The notes beneath the pieces are model-generated. The model was not told the DNA's origin. It made no database searches and saw only the letters and a program-made list of their open reading frames with translations. Made by a program: the position numbers and the translations under genes. This document shows, piece by piece, positions 1 to 8,248 of a stretch of DNA of 54,531 nt. This stretch comes from Treponema sp. (GTDB lineage Bacteria > Spirochaetota > Spirochaetia > Treponematales > Treponemataceae): NCBI GenBank assembly GCA_017525605.1, contig JAFXSM010000040.1:1-54531 (forward strand). The letters are read 5' to 3'. Numbering within the stretch: position 1 is the stretch's first letter; every line of letters begins with the position of its first letter.

Positions 1-1220
1 AAAGATTGCGCATTGCTCGTGAATTGCTGAGCGAAAAGGGCGTGATTTTTATTTCGATTGATGACAATGAGCAGGCAGATTTGAAACTGCTGTGTGATGA
101 AGTTTTTGGTGATAAGAATTACATTTCAGACATAATTTGGAATTCTAGAAAATCAGTTTCAAACGATGCCGTTGTTTCTTTGAATCATAATTATACGCTT
201 ATTTATACAAAGAATCTTAGAGAATTTAATTTAACAAAATCGAAATTTAAGCTTCCCGATAAAGGAGAAGGTTTTTCAAATCCTGATAATGATTTCCGTG
301 GTCTATGGAAAGCAGATCCTTTTGATAGTCCTGGAATCCGTCCAAATTTGACTTATAAAATCAGAAATCCAAATACAGGTGTTGAATTTTTACCTCCAGA
401 AGGACGCTGTTGGAGAACTGGAGAAAAAGAGTATAAGGAATTTCTTGCGGACAATAGAATTGTTTTTGGGAAAACAGGCAATAGCAAACCTCAATTAAAA
501 AGATTTTTGTCAGAAGCACAGTTAAAAGGGCTTACTCCAAAATCGATTTGGGATGATTGTGGAACAGCAACAAACGGAACCCAAGAAATACAAGAAATCT
601 TTGGAACTAAAGTTTTTGATACACCAAAGCCTGTTGATTTCCTAACAAAGATTCTCCAACTCTCAACTTTCAATTCTCCATTTTCAACTGTATTGGACTT
701 TTTCGCAGGCTCTGGCACAACTGGGCACGCTGTTCTCAAACTCAATGCGGAAGACGGCGGAAAGCGCAAGTTCATTCTCTGCACCAACAACGAAAACGGC
801 ATTTGTCGCGACATCACCTACGAGCGGCTCAAAACGGTTATCACTGGCGAACGCAAAGACGGCTCAAAATATTCTGACGGGCTTTCCGGCTCGCTCAAAT
901 ACTTCAAGGTGGATTTTGTTGAAATCACGGAGAAAGAATACTACGAATACGCCGACAAATTGCTTTTGCATGTTCGCGAGCTTGTAGAACTTGAAAACGC
1001 CGTGGACTTTGAGCACGACAGGGCTGTCGCCATTGTGCTGACGGAAGAGGAGCTGGAAGAGTTTTGTAAAAAGATTGTCGGGGCAAGCCCGACAATGACA
1101 AGGACTCTTTATGTCGGTCACGATGTTCTGCTTTCAAAAGCGCAAAAAGAGCTTTTAAAGCAAAAAGAAATCTCCGTCAAAATCATTCCGCAATATTACT
1201 ATCCAGAGTTGAACGGCTAA
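1..1220 (+). CDS. mod: Type III restriction-modification DNA methyltransferase (Mod), 5' partial
   Basis: The gene runs in from before the window: the frame is already open at base 3, and the TTG at base 6 is not a convincing start. It is an adenine-type DNA methyltransferase of the beta class, which modifies the recognition site of a type III system. The visible part begins with the family motif ending GVIFISIDDNE, continues through a variable target-recognition region (about bases 120-690) and ends with the cofactor motif DFFAGSGTTGHA near base 700. The catalytic DPPY motif should lie upstream and is not visible. The recognition region is clearly AT-richer than the ends, suggesting exchange. 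The res subunit follows 84 bases downstream. Confident for the family; the DNA specificity cannot be read. Confidence 0.9.
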   Translation, partial: RLRIARELLSEKGVIFISIDDNEQADLKLLCDEVFGDKNYISDIIWNSRKSVSNDAVVSLNHNYTLIYTKNLREFNLTKSKFKLPDKGEGFSNPDNDFRGLWKADPFDSPGIRPNLTYKIRNPNTGVEFLPPEGRCWRTGEKEYKEFLADNRIVFGKTGNSKPQLKRFLSEAQLKGLTPKSIWDDCGTATNGTQEIQEIFGTKVFDTPKPVDFLTKILQLSTFNSPFSTVLDFFAGSGTTGHAVLKLNAEDGGKRKFILCTNNENGICRDITYERLKTVITGERKDGSKYSDGLSGSLKYFKVDFVEITEKEYYEYADKLLLHVRELVELENAVDFEHDRAVAIVLTEEELEEFCKKIVGASPTMTRTLYVGHDVLLSKAQKELLKQKEISVKIIPQYYYPELNG

Positions 1221-1224
1221 AACC

Positions 1225-1284
1225 GTCATTCCGAACTTGTTTCGGAATCTCCAGACCCAGATGCTGAAACAAGTTCAGCATGAC
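1225..1284. repeat. Palindromic extragenic repeat (GTCAT...ATGAC type), full copy
   Basis: A 60-base element between mod and res. The ends are GTCAT and ATGAC, and inside are the inverted arms GAACTTGTTTC and GAAACAAGTTC. It can also fold as two local hairpins, TTCCGAA/TTCGGAA and ATGCTGAA/TTCAGCAT. A related copy lies at 53338-53391 and partial copies at 6204-6232 and 15675-15699. This resembles a REP/BIME-like family. No T-run follows, so it is not an obvious terminator. Confidence 0.7.
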
Positions 1285-1304
1285 AGAACAAGGAAGAAAA
1301 AATT

Positions 1305-3515
1305 ATGAATCTAATGAAATTTCAGTTGAGTGCAATTCGTGAACTTTTGATTGCGATGGAAGAAGGCGGACGCGATATTGTCCTCAAAAGCCCCACGGGA
1401 AGCGGAAAGACGATTATGCTCACGCATTTTATGAGCGAATACGCCAAAGGGCACGCACGCACGGTCTTTGTGTGGCTCACGCCCGGCAAGGGGAACCTTG
1501 AGGAACAGAGCAAGCGCAAGATGGATTTGTACATTCACAACTCTTCCACAAAACTTCTTTCCGACGTGATGACTTCGGGCTTTTGCGAGAACGATTTTTG
1601 CTTTATCAACTGGGAAAAGCTCACCAAAAAGGGAAACAACGCCCTCAAAGACAGCGAACGCACGAATTTTCTTGAATGGATAGAAAAAGCGCACAACGCA
1701 GGTCTTTCTTTCAAGGTGATTATTGATGAAAGCCACCAGAACTTTACGGAAAAATCCGACGCAATCGTGCAGCTTTTCAAAACGGACAAAATTATCCGCT
1801 GCTCTGCGACTCCGATTATCGACAAAAGCGCAAAGCTGATTGAAATAAGCGAAGCCGATGTAATTGCCGAGGGGCTTATCAAAAAGCTGCTTGTGATTAA
1901 CGGCGATTTTCCTGCTTTGGTAGACACAGAAACCCCGACAGAATATCTTTTGGAAAAGGCTCTCAAAAAGCAAAATGAGCTTGTTTGCGCATTTGCAAAA
2001 TATGAATCGAATGTGAATCCGCTTATCATCGTGCAGTTGCCGAACAATTCAGATTTGCTTTTGGACACGGTGATTTCTTGGTTTGAAAGTCAGCATATTT
2101 CAATTGAGAACGGACTTCTTGCGGTGTGGCTTTCTGCCCGACACGACAATCTTGAGAACATCGAAAAGAACGACGGCAAGCAAATCGCGGTCATCATAAA
2201 GCAGGCGGTGGCGACAGGCTGGGATTGTCCACGCGCGCACATTCTCGTAAAACTCCGCGAAGGAATGGATGAGACATTCGAGATTCAGACAATCGGGCGA
2301 ATCCGACGAATGGCGGAAGCTCACCACTACGGAAACGACGCGCTCGACAGCTGTTATCTTTACACTTTCGACAGCAAATTCACGCAAGGAGCACAGGCGG
2401 CTCTTGGCAAGAACGCTCTTAGTGCAAAAACGATTTTCCTGAAGAACGAATACAAAAAGATTTCGCTCATAAAAGAGCAGCGCACGCAGATACTCGACAC
2501 GCAAGACGACGCGGCGGCATTGAAATCGATAACGGAGTATCTGAAAACAACATACAATCTTGATGATGATTGCAAGCAAAACAAAACAAGGCTTGAAACG
2601 GGAGCGGAAAATGCGGAAAAGTTTGTTTTCAGCGAAAAAATCGAGCGCACAACTTTTTCGGGCGAAGCGAGAATCATTGCGGATATTTCAAACGACAATC
2701 TCAATGTCGTAAAATTCCGCCAAAAGCTCAACACCCACACTCACGGCCGAGAATTCCACAACCGAGTGGGCAGAATCGGGCTTGAAATCGGCTTGGAATA
2801 TGCAAGCGCGGTCACGATTTTGGGAAAGCTCTTCGCCAACGAAGGCAAGTTTTTATACAAAGAAAAACTTTTGGAGCTTTCGATAAAAGAATGGTATGCC
2901 TTCGTCATCAACAATTTTGACGCACTCCGCCACGCTTTACGCTTTGCCATGGCAAACGGTGCGCAGACAACAACGCTTGGACTTGAGCAAGTGAGCGAAA
3001 AGCCGTTTTTCATTCCGCAGTCGGCTTTGTTCACTTTTGATTCTTCAAGCAAAGTTCAGGCCGAATGCAAGAAAAATGTCTACACTGGCTATTTATCTAG
3101 CGCAGAATCACGAAGCGCAAGCGAAAAGCTTTTTGAGCGGTTCTGCGAAAACTGCTCTTCTGTTGATTGGTGGTACAAAAACGGCGACAAAGGCGATGAG
3201 TATTTTTCGATTGTATATGTAGACAACTCAAACCGCCAAAAACTTTTCTATCCAGATTACATCCTGAGCGTCAAAGGCGAAACTTGGATTTGCGAAACGA
3301 AAGGCGGATTTGACAAAACGGGTGTAAGTGAAGATATCGACATTTTCTCTCCAAAAAAATGTGAAGTCTTACAACGCTATGTAAAACGCCACAGACTTCA
3401 CGGCGGATTCGTTCGGCAGGACAAGGCGAGCATGGAACTTTTGATTTGCACCGGCGAATACAGCGACGACGTTACAAGTGATGCCTGGAGGTTATTGGGG
3501 GAGGAGTGGAAGTAG
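1305..3515 (+). CDS. res: Type III restriction endonuclease subunit (Res), DEAD-like helicase
   Basis: The ATP-dependent translocase and nuclease subunit of the type III system; it forms the restriction complex with the upstream Mod. Superfamily 2 helicase motifs are in order: SPTGSGKT at residues 29-36 (Walker A), DESH as a DEAH variant, SAT, and QTIGRIRRM as motif VI. Near the C-terminus FYPDYIL followed by WICETKGG forms the PD...E-x-K nuclease site, so both activities look intact. The ATG follows an AGGAAG ribosome-binding site. At 736 residues it is shorter than many Res proteins of 900 or more. No promoter is evident in the 84-base gap, so it is probably cotranscribed with mod. Confidence 0.9.
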   Translation: MNLMKFQLSAIRELLIAMEEGGRDIVLKSPTGSGKTIMLTHFMSEYAKGHARTVFVWLTPGKGNLEEQSKRKMDLYIHNSSTKLLSDVMTSGFCENDFCFINWEKLTKKGNNALKDSERTNFLEWIEKAHNAGLSFKVIIDESHQNFTEKSDAIVQLFKTDKIIRCSATPIIDKSAKLIEISEADVIAEGLIKKLLVINGDFPALVDTETPTEYLLEKALKKQNELVCAFAKYESNVNPLIIVQLPNNSDLLLDTVISWFESQHISIENGLLAVWLSARHDNLENIEKNDGKQIAVIIKQAVATGWDCPRAHILVKLREGMDETFEIQTIGRIRRMAEAHHYGNDALDSCYLYTFDSKFTQGAQAALGKNALSAKTIFLKNEYKKISLIKEQRTQILDTQDDAAALKSITEYLKTTYNLDDDCKQNKTRLETGAENAEKFVFSEKIERTTFSGEARIIADISNDNLNVVKFRQKLNTHTHGREFHNRVGRIGLEIGLEYASAVTILGKLFANEGKFLYKEKLLELSIKEWYAFVINNFDALRHALRFAMANGAQTTTLGLEQVSEKPFFIPQSALFTFDSSSKVQAECKKNVYTGYLSSAESRSASEKLFERFCENCSSVDWWYKNGDKGDEYFSIVYVDNSNRQKLFYPDYILSVKGETWICETKGGFDKTGVSEDIDIFSPKKCEVLQRYVKRHRLHGGFVRQDKASMELLICTGEYSDDVTSDAWRLLGEEWK

Positions 3516-3561
3516 TTTTTCCTTCCATTTCCCCCTTTCAAACTTTTTCCCTCTTTTCCTA

Positions 3562-3567
3562 TATAAT
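3562..3567 (+). promoter_or_regulatory. Candidate -10 box for the MATE gene
   Basis: A perfect TATAAT lies 29 bases before the MATE start codon, in the gap after res. The best -35 candidate (TTCAAA at 3537-3542) is weak and 19 bases away. It is plausible because the upstream operon ends at 3515 and a new unit should start here. Confidence 0.4.
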
Positions 3568-3596
3568 TTCCTCCTTAATTCTATGGGGGATTTTGT

Positions 3597-4931
3597 ATGG
3601 CAAAACAGATGGATATGATTCACGGGCCGCTGCTTCCGAAGATTTTGATGGTCGCGCTTCCGCTTGCGGTTACGTCGATTCTGCAGCAGCTTTTCAATTC
3701 GGCGGACGTTGCTGTCGTCGGGCGTTTTGTCGGGAGCAGCGCGCTTGCGGCGGTCGGCTCGAACGGCCCGATTATAAACATCATAATCAATCTTTTTGTC
3801 GGTCTTTCTGTCGGGGGAAACGTCGTCGTAGCCACGCTGCTCGGTCAGCGGAAGACTTCGGAGCTGAAGGACGCTGTTCACACGGTGCTGACGGTCGCCC
3901 TCATAAGCGGTGTCGTCCTCGTGTTCTTCGGGATTTTCTTCACGCGCCTCATCTTAATCTGGATTTCCACGCCGGAGGACGTTCTTCCGCTTGCGACTGT
4001 TTATCTTCGGATTTTCTTTCTCGGAATGCCGTTCTCGATGTTCTACAATTTCGGCTCGGCGGTTCTTCGTAGCAAGGGCGACACGAAAAGACCTCTTGTG
4101 GCACTCGTCATTTCGGGATTCGTGAATGTCGCCTTGAATTTGTTCCTCGTTGTCGTCGTCAAACTTGGCGTTGCTGACGTTGCGATTGCAACTGTCGTCG
4201 CTCAGGGGATTTCTGCCGGAATCGTGATGGTCGTTCTTCTTCGCGAGGACGGGCCTCTCAAGTTCAGTTTCAAAAATCTCTGCGTCCGAAAAAAATATCT
4301 TCTTTGGATGATGAGAATCGGAATCCCATCGGGCGTTCAGGGAATGGTCTTCTCGTTTTCGAATATCTGCATCCAGTCGTCGATAAACACTTTCGGAAGT
4401 TCCGCTATGGCAGGCTCGGCGGCGGCACTGAACTACGAATATTTCACTTTCTTCGTGACGACCGCATTTTCTCAGACTGCCGTGACGTTCATGAGCCAGA
4501 ATTACGGGGCGCACGATTTCGCACGTTGCAGGCGCGTCGCGCTCCTGTGCGTTCTCTGCTCGTTTGCGGTCACTTTTGCGGAGGCGATGACATTCTCGTT
4601 TTTCAGGCATTTCTTCATGTCCGTCTACACCGACGACCCGATTGCGCTTGATTTTGCTGAGCGGAGGACGATGTGCGTCGAATTCTTCGAGTACATGCCC
4701 GGAATCTACGAAATCCCGGCCGGCTGCATGAGGGCGTTGGGCGTTTCCGTAATCCCGACCGTCATAATCATCGTCGGCTCATGCCTCTTGCGCCTCTGCT
4801 GGATTTGGGGCGTAGTTCCGACCCACCACACCTGGGAAACGCTCCTCTACATCTACCCGATAACATGGGTGATAACGATAGTTCTTATGGGAATCGCATT
4901 CGCAGTTTTCGTCAGGCGCAGACTCCGATAA
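3597..4931 (+). CDS. MATE family multidrug/Na+ efflux transporter
   Basis: A 444-residue integral membrane protein with about twelve hydrophobic segments in two halves, the usual length for MATE (NorM/DinF-like) proteins. These export cationic drugs or metabolites across the inner membrane in exchange for Na+ or H+. The N-terminal signature is visible: GPLLPKILMVALPLAVTSI, then QQLFNSADVAVVGRFVG and LAAVGSN, typical of the bacterial MATE group found in Clostridia and treponemes. The ATG follows a GGGGGA ribosome-binding site. It is apparently a single-gene unit. The substrate cannot be predicted. Confidence 0.92.
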   Translation: MAKQMDMIHGPLLPKILMVALPLAVTSILQQLFNSADVAVVGRFVGSSALAAVGSNGPIINIIINLFVGLSVGGNVVVATLLGQRKTSELKDAVHTVLTVALISGVVLVFFGIFFTRLILIWISTPEDVLPLATVYLRIFFLGMPFSMFYNFGSAVLRSKGDTKRPLVALVISGFVNVALNLFLVVVVKLGVADVAIATVVAQGISAGIVMVVLLREDGPLKFSFKNLCVRKKYLLWMMRIGIPSGVQGMVFSFSNICIQSSINTFGSSAMAGSAAALNYEYFTFFVTTAFSQTAVTFMSQNYGAHDFARCRRVALLCVLCSFAVTFAEAMTFSFFRHFFMSVYTDDPIALDFAERRTMCVEFFEYMPGIYEIPAGCMRALGVSVIPTVIIIVGSCLLRLCWIWGVVPTHHTWETLLYIYPITWVITIVLMGIAFAVFVRRRLR

Positions 4932-5024
4932 TTTTAATGCAACCGATTGTATTTTCCGTTTTACTTTCCCTACATTCAGACATAAAATATGTATATATCT
5001 CGCTGCCAATTAAGGAGGAAAATA

Positions 5025-6176
5025 ATGGCAAACAGAATTATGCTGAATCAGACTTCGTATTTCGGAAAGGGCGCAATCAACGAAATCGCGAATGAGGTCA
5101 AGAATCGGGGCGCAAAGAAAGTTCTTCTCGTCACCGATGAGAGCCTTGTCAAATTCAAGGTCGCGACGAAAATCGCTGATATCCTTGCCGCTGAGAAAAT
5201 CGACTACGAAATCTATGACAGAATCAAGCCGAACCCGACTATCGAGAACGTGAAGGACGGCGTTGAGGCTTGCAAAAAGGCAAATGCCGACATAATCGTC
5301 GCAGTCGGCGGCGGCTCGGCAATCGACACGTCAAAGGCAATCGGAATCATCATCACGAATCCCGAATTCGCAGATGTCCGCTCGCTTGAGGGTGTCGCTC
5401 CTACAAAGAAACCTTGCCTTCCGATAATCGCAGTTTCGACGACTTCGGGAACTGCCGCGGAAGTCACCATAAATTACGTCATCACCGACACTGAGAAAAA
5501 CAGGAAATTCGTCTGCGTTGACCCGCATGACATTCCGATTGTCGCAATCGTTGACCCTGACATGGTCGCTTCTATGCCGGCAGGACTTGCGGCTTCAACG
5601 GGAATGGACGCTCTCGTTCACGCAATCGAGGGCTACATTACGAAAGGCGCATGGGAGATGACCGACATGATGCATCTCAAGGCAATCGAGATAATCTCGC
5701 ACTGGCTTCCGAAATCTGTCAAAGGCGACATTGAGGCTAGGGAGAAGATGGCTCTCGGTCAGTACATCGCAGGAATGGGATTCTCGAACGTCGGACTCGG
5801 AATCGTACACTCTATGGCTCATCCGCTTTCCGCTTTGTACGACATTCCTCACGGAAAGGCGTGCGCGATGCTCCTCGTTCCTGTCCTCAAGTACAATGCT
5901 TCTGTCGCAGGCGGACGATACAAGGAAATCGGAAAAGTCATGGGCGTTCCTGGAATCGATGCTATGTCGAAGGACGATGCTGTGAAGGCGACGCTCGACG
6001 CGATTCAGGCTCTTGCTGATGAGGTCGGAATCCCTCGCAAAATCGGGCCGGAGGGCGTTCAGGAAAAGGACATCGACTTCCTTGCCGATTCTGCAATGGC
6101 GGATGCCTGCACTCCTGGAAACCCGCGCGACCCAACGAAAGCCGACATCGTGGAAATCTACAAATCGGTTCTGTAA
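5025..6176 (+). CDS. Iron-containing alcohol dehydrogenase (FucO/group III type)
   Basis: A cytoplasmic NAD(P)H-dependent alcohol/aldehyde oxidoreductase of 383 residues, normal for the family. The nucleotide-binding loop is GGGSAIDTSKA. The expected metal ligands are D195 and H199 (GMDALVHAIEGY) and H262 and H276 (HSMAHP and IPHGKA). It resembles lactaldehyde/1,2-propanediol oxidoreductases and ethanol or butanol dehydrogenases, so a fermentative role is likely, but the substrate is not defined. The start at 5025 is chosen over an in-frame ATG at 4989 because a strong AAGGAGG lies just upstream of it. It is monocistronic, with a strong terminator downstream. Confidence 0.92.
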   Translation: MANRIMLNQTSYFGKGAINEIANEVKNRGAKKVLLVTDESLVKFKVATKIADILAAEKIDYEIYDRIKPNPTIENVKDGVEACKKANADIIVAVGGGSAIDTSKAIGIIITNPEFADVRSLEGVAPTKKPCLPIIAVSTTSGTAAEVTINYVITDTEKNRKFVCVDPHDIPIVAIVDPDMVASMPAGLAASTGMDALVHAIEGYITKGAWEMTDMMHLKAIEIISHWLPKSVKGDIEAREKMALGQYIAGMGFSNVGLGIVHSMAHPLSALYDIPHGKACAMLLVPVLKYNASVAGGRYKEIGKVMGVPGIDAMSKDDAVKATLDAIQALADEVGIPRKIGPEGVQEKDIDFLADSAMADACTPGNPRDPTKADIVEIYKSVL

Positions 6177-6203
6177 ATCCGATGAAAAATTGATTGGAAA
6201 TTC

Positions 6204-6232
6204 GTCATTCCTAATCCGTTTCGGAATCTGAC
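6204..6232. repeat. Partial palindromic extragenic repeat
   Basis: GTCATTCC followed by TTTCGGAATC matches the left half of the repeat at 1225-1284, and the copy ends in GAC just before the terminator of the alcohol dehydrogenase gene. It is a truncated member of the same family. Confidence 0.5.
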
Positions 6233-6238
6233 TTCACA

Positions 6239-6277
6239 ACGGCAGGTGCATTTCAATTTTGTGCCTGCCGTTTTTTA
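6239..6277 (+). terminator. Rho-independent terminator of the alcohol dehydrogenase gene
   Basis: A 12-base-pair stem (left arm ACGGCAGGTGCA, right arm TGTGCCTGCCGT, with two G-T pairs) encloses a short AT-rich loop and is followed by TTTTTTATT. It lies about 60 bases after the stop codon. Confidence 0.9.
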
Positions 6278-6384
6278 TTCTTCAAATTGACATTTATTAT
6301 CCGTGACGTTTCAAGAAATCAAGGAAAAAGATAGAATGAGAACGCGTTTTGCACGCACTTCATACTTTCAATGGAGAAATAAAA

Positions 6385-7536
6385 ATGATTTCGAATCGAA
6401 TGAAAAATCTGCATCCCTATGTTCCGGGAGAACAGCCGAAAGACAGACAGTACATCAAGCTGAATGCCAATGAGAATCCGTACAGCCCAAGCCCGCTTGT
6501 GGCAAAGGCGATTTGCGATGCCGTGACTTCTCATCCCGAAAAGCTCGGTCTTTACCCGGACCCTGACTCGAACGCTCTTAAGTCGGCGATTGCGCGTATG
6601 CTCAACGAGACTGGCGGTGTCCTTTGCAGGGCGAACGTCGGCGCTGACGGAAAAGTTTCTCCTTGCGAAAAAGACAAGATTCCGTTTGAAGTCACAAAAG
6701 AAATGATTTACTGCGGAAACGGCTCGGACGAAGTTCTCTCTTTCGTTTTCTATGCGTTCTTCGACAGCGACAGAAAGCTCGTCCTTCCTGAGCACACATA
6801 CAGTTTCTATCCTGTCTATGCCGGTTTCTACCAGATTCCGCTCGATAAAATCCCGCTGAAAGCAGACTGGACGCTCGACACAAAAAAAATGCTCTCGGAC
6901 GCGAATGAATTCGATACGAGCATGATTTTTGCGAACCCGAACGCGCCTACAGGTCTTGCTCTTTCGCGCGATGAAGTCCGCAAATTGATAGAGAAAGCTC
7001 CGAAAAAACGCGTTTTCGTTGTTGACGAGGCGTATGTCGATTTCGGTGGCGAGAGCTGCATTCCGCTCATAAAAGAATTCGACAATCTCGTCGTCGTCCG
7101 AACTTTCTCGAAGTCGCTTTGCGGTGCGGGGCAGAGGCTCGGCTACATCGTGTCCAACCCGAAGCTCGTCGATTACGTCACGACCGTGAAGAATTCGCTC
7201 AATCATTTCCCTGTCGATTATCTTGCGCAGACTGCCGGAATCGCCGCATGCAATGATTCCGCGTATTACGTCGATTGCGCAAAGAAAGTCGTATCCGTCC
7301 GCGATGATTTCGTGAAATTCCTGCGCGATAAGGGCTGGATTGTCATCGACAGCAGCACGAATTTCGTCTTCGTGAGAAAGGACGGAGTGCCAGGCGAGGA
7401 AACTTACAAGGCGATAAAAAGAGAAGGAATCCTCGTTCGCCATTTCTCAACTGCAGGAATTGAGGAATTCTTACGAATCACAATCGGAACAAAGGAGCAG
7501 ATGGATGCTCTCAAAAAAATAATGGAGAAGATATAA
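6385..7536 (+). CDS. hisC: Histidinol-phosphate aminotransferase
   Basis: A PLP-dependent fold-type I aminotransferase converting imidazole acetol phosphate and glutamate to histidinol phosphate in histidine synthesis. The N-terminus LNANENPY, the turn NPNAPTG, the Schiff-base aspartate region VVDEAYVDFGGE and the PLP-lysine segment TFSKSLCGAGQRLGY (K243) all match HisC. The length of 383 is slightly above the usual 350-370 because of an insertion around residues 70-95. The ATG at 6385 is preceded by GGAGAAA; an upstream TTG at 6349 is rejected. It abuts the metallophosphoesterase gene with no gap, so the two are probably cotranscribed. hisH and hisF lie 24 kb away. Confidence 0.9.
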   Translation: MISNRMKNLHPYVPGEQPKDRQYIKLNANENPYSPSPLVAKAICDAVTSHPEKLGLYPDPDSNALKSAIARMLNETGGVLCRANVGADGKVSPCEKDKIPFEVTKEMIYCGNGSDEVLSFVFYAFFDSDRKLVLPEHTYSFYPVYAGFYQIPLDKIPLKADWTLDTKKMLSDANEFDTSMIFANPNAPTGLALSRDEVRKLIEKAPKKRVFVVDEAYVDFGGESCIPLIKEFDNLVVVRTFSKSLCGAGQRLGYIVSNPKLVDYVTTVKNSLNHFPVDYLAQTAGIAACNDSAYYVDCAKKVVSVRDDFVKFLRDKGWIVIDSSTNFVFVRKDGVPGEETYKAIKREGILVRHFSTAGIEEFLRITIGTKEQMDALKKIMEKI

Positions 7537-8232
7537 ATGAAATTTCTAGTTCTTTCTGATATTCACGGAAATTTGGAGAACATCGACAAGCTCGATGCGG
7601 AATTCAAGAATGCTGATGCCGTCCTTTTCGGGGGCGATTTTGCAAAATTCGGCTCTCCCGAGACAGGAAAGCCTGTTCTCGAAAAGCTTCTTTCAAAGCA
7701 CGACACGATTTTTTCAGTAATCGGAAACTGCGACGATGCTGAATTCCTCGATGCGATTGACGATGCTGACGTTTCTGTCGAGAAAAACCTGACTTTTCTC
7801 GACGGGCTTGCGTTTGCAGGTGCCGGCGGCGGAACGAAATTCTCTGGCGACACTCCGTTTGAGCGCGATGAGGACGAAATCCTATCCGACTTTGCGCTTG
7901 TCGATGCCTCCGCCGAAAACTGCGCCGACGAGAACGGAAAATGGAACAACCTGATTCTCATCATGCACAATCCTCCGAAGGACACTGAATGCGACAAGAT
8001 TCCGAACGGAGTCCATGTCGGAAGCCAGAAGCTCCGCGAGTACATCGAAAAATACGAGCCGCTTCTCGTTGTCACAGGTCACATCCATGAGTCGATAGGA
8101 GTCTGCAATGTCGGAAACACGACCGTCGTGAATCCGGGCGCGCTCATGGAAGGAAAATATGCCGTCGTCGAGGCTGTGAAAGATGGCGAAGTGTGGAAAA
8201 TCAAATCCTGCGAGCTTAAATCGATTGCTTAA
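7537..8232 (+). CDS. Calcineurin-like metallophosphoesterase (YfcE/MJ0936-like)
   Basis: A 231-residue cytoplasmic two-metal phosphodiesterase-type protein. The metal-binding motifs are in order: SDIHGN near the N-terminus, GGDF, GNCDD and TGHIHE, followed by the usual ending VVNPGAL. The start codon directly follows the hisC stop, and the ribosome-binding site (GGAGAAG) lies inside hisC, implying translational coupling. A role in histidine synthesis is not shown by the sequence; family members act on nucleotides or small phosphodiesters and the substrate is unknown. Confidence 0.85.
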   Translation: MKFLVLSDIHGNLENIDKLDAEFKNADAVLFGGDFAKFGSPETGKPVLEKLLSKHDTIFSVIGNCDDAEFLDAIDDADVSVEKNLTFLDGLAFAGAGGGTKFSGDTPFERDEDEILSDFALVDASAENCADENGKWNNLILIMHNPPKDTECDKIPNGVHVGSQKLREYIEKYEPLLVVTGHIHESIGVCNVGNTTVVNPGALMEGKYAVVEAVKDGEVWKIKSCELKSIA

Positions 8233-8243
8233 ATCGATTGCTT
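8218..8243. repeat. 13-bp tandem duplication across a stop codon
   Basis: AAATCGATTGCTT occurs twice, back to back. The first copy encodes the last residues and supplies the first base of the stop codon of the metallophosphoesterase gene; the second lies in the convergent gap. Confidence 0.7.
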
Positions 8244-8248
8244 GATTT

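Noticed and set aside
3506..4072. A 188-residue plus-strand frame overlapping the MATE gene start
   Set aside because: Composition is Cys/Arg/Ser-rich shadow coding and the MATE frame covers the same bases with a strong family match and its own ribosome-binding site.
6287..6315. TTGACA at 6287-6292 as the hisC promoter
   Set aside because: No acceptable -10 hexamer lies 16-18 bases downstream.
6319..7443. A 374-residue open frame on the minus strand across hisC
   Set aside because: It is a shadow of hisC: Arg/Glu/Phe-rich, without any family motif, and no ribosome-binding site; the plus-strand frame has full aminotransferase motifs.
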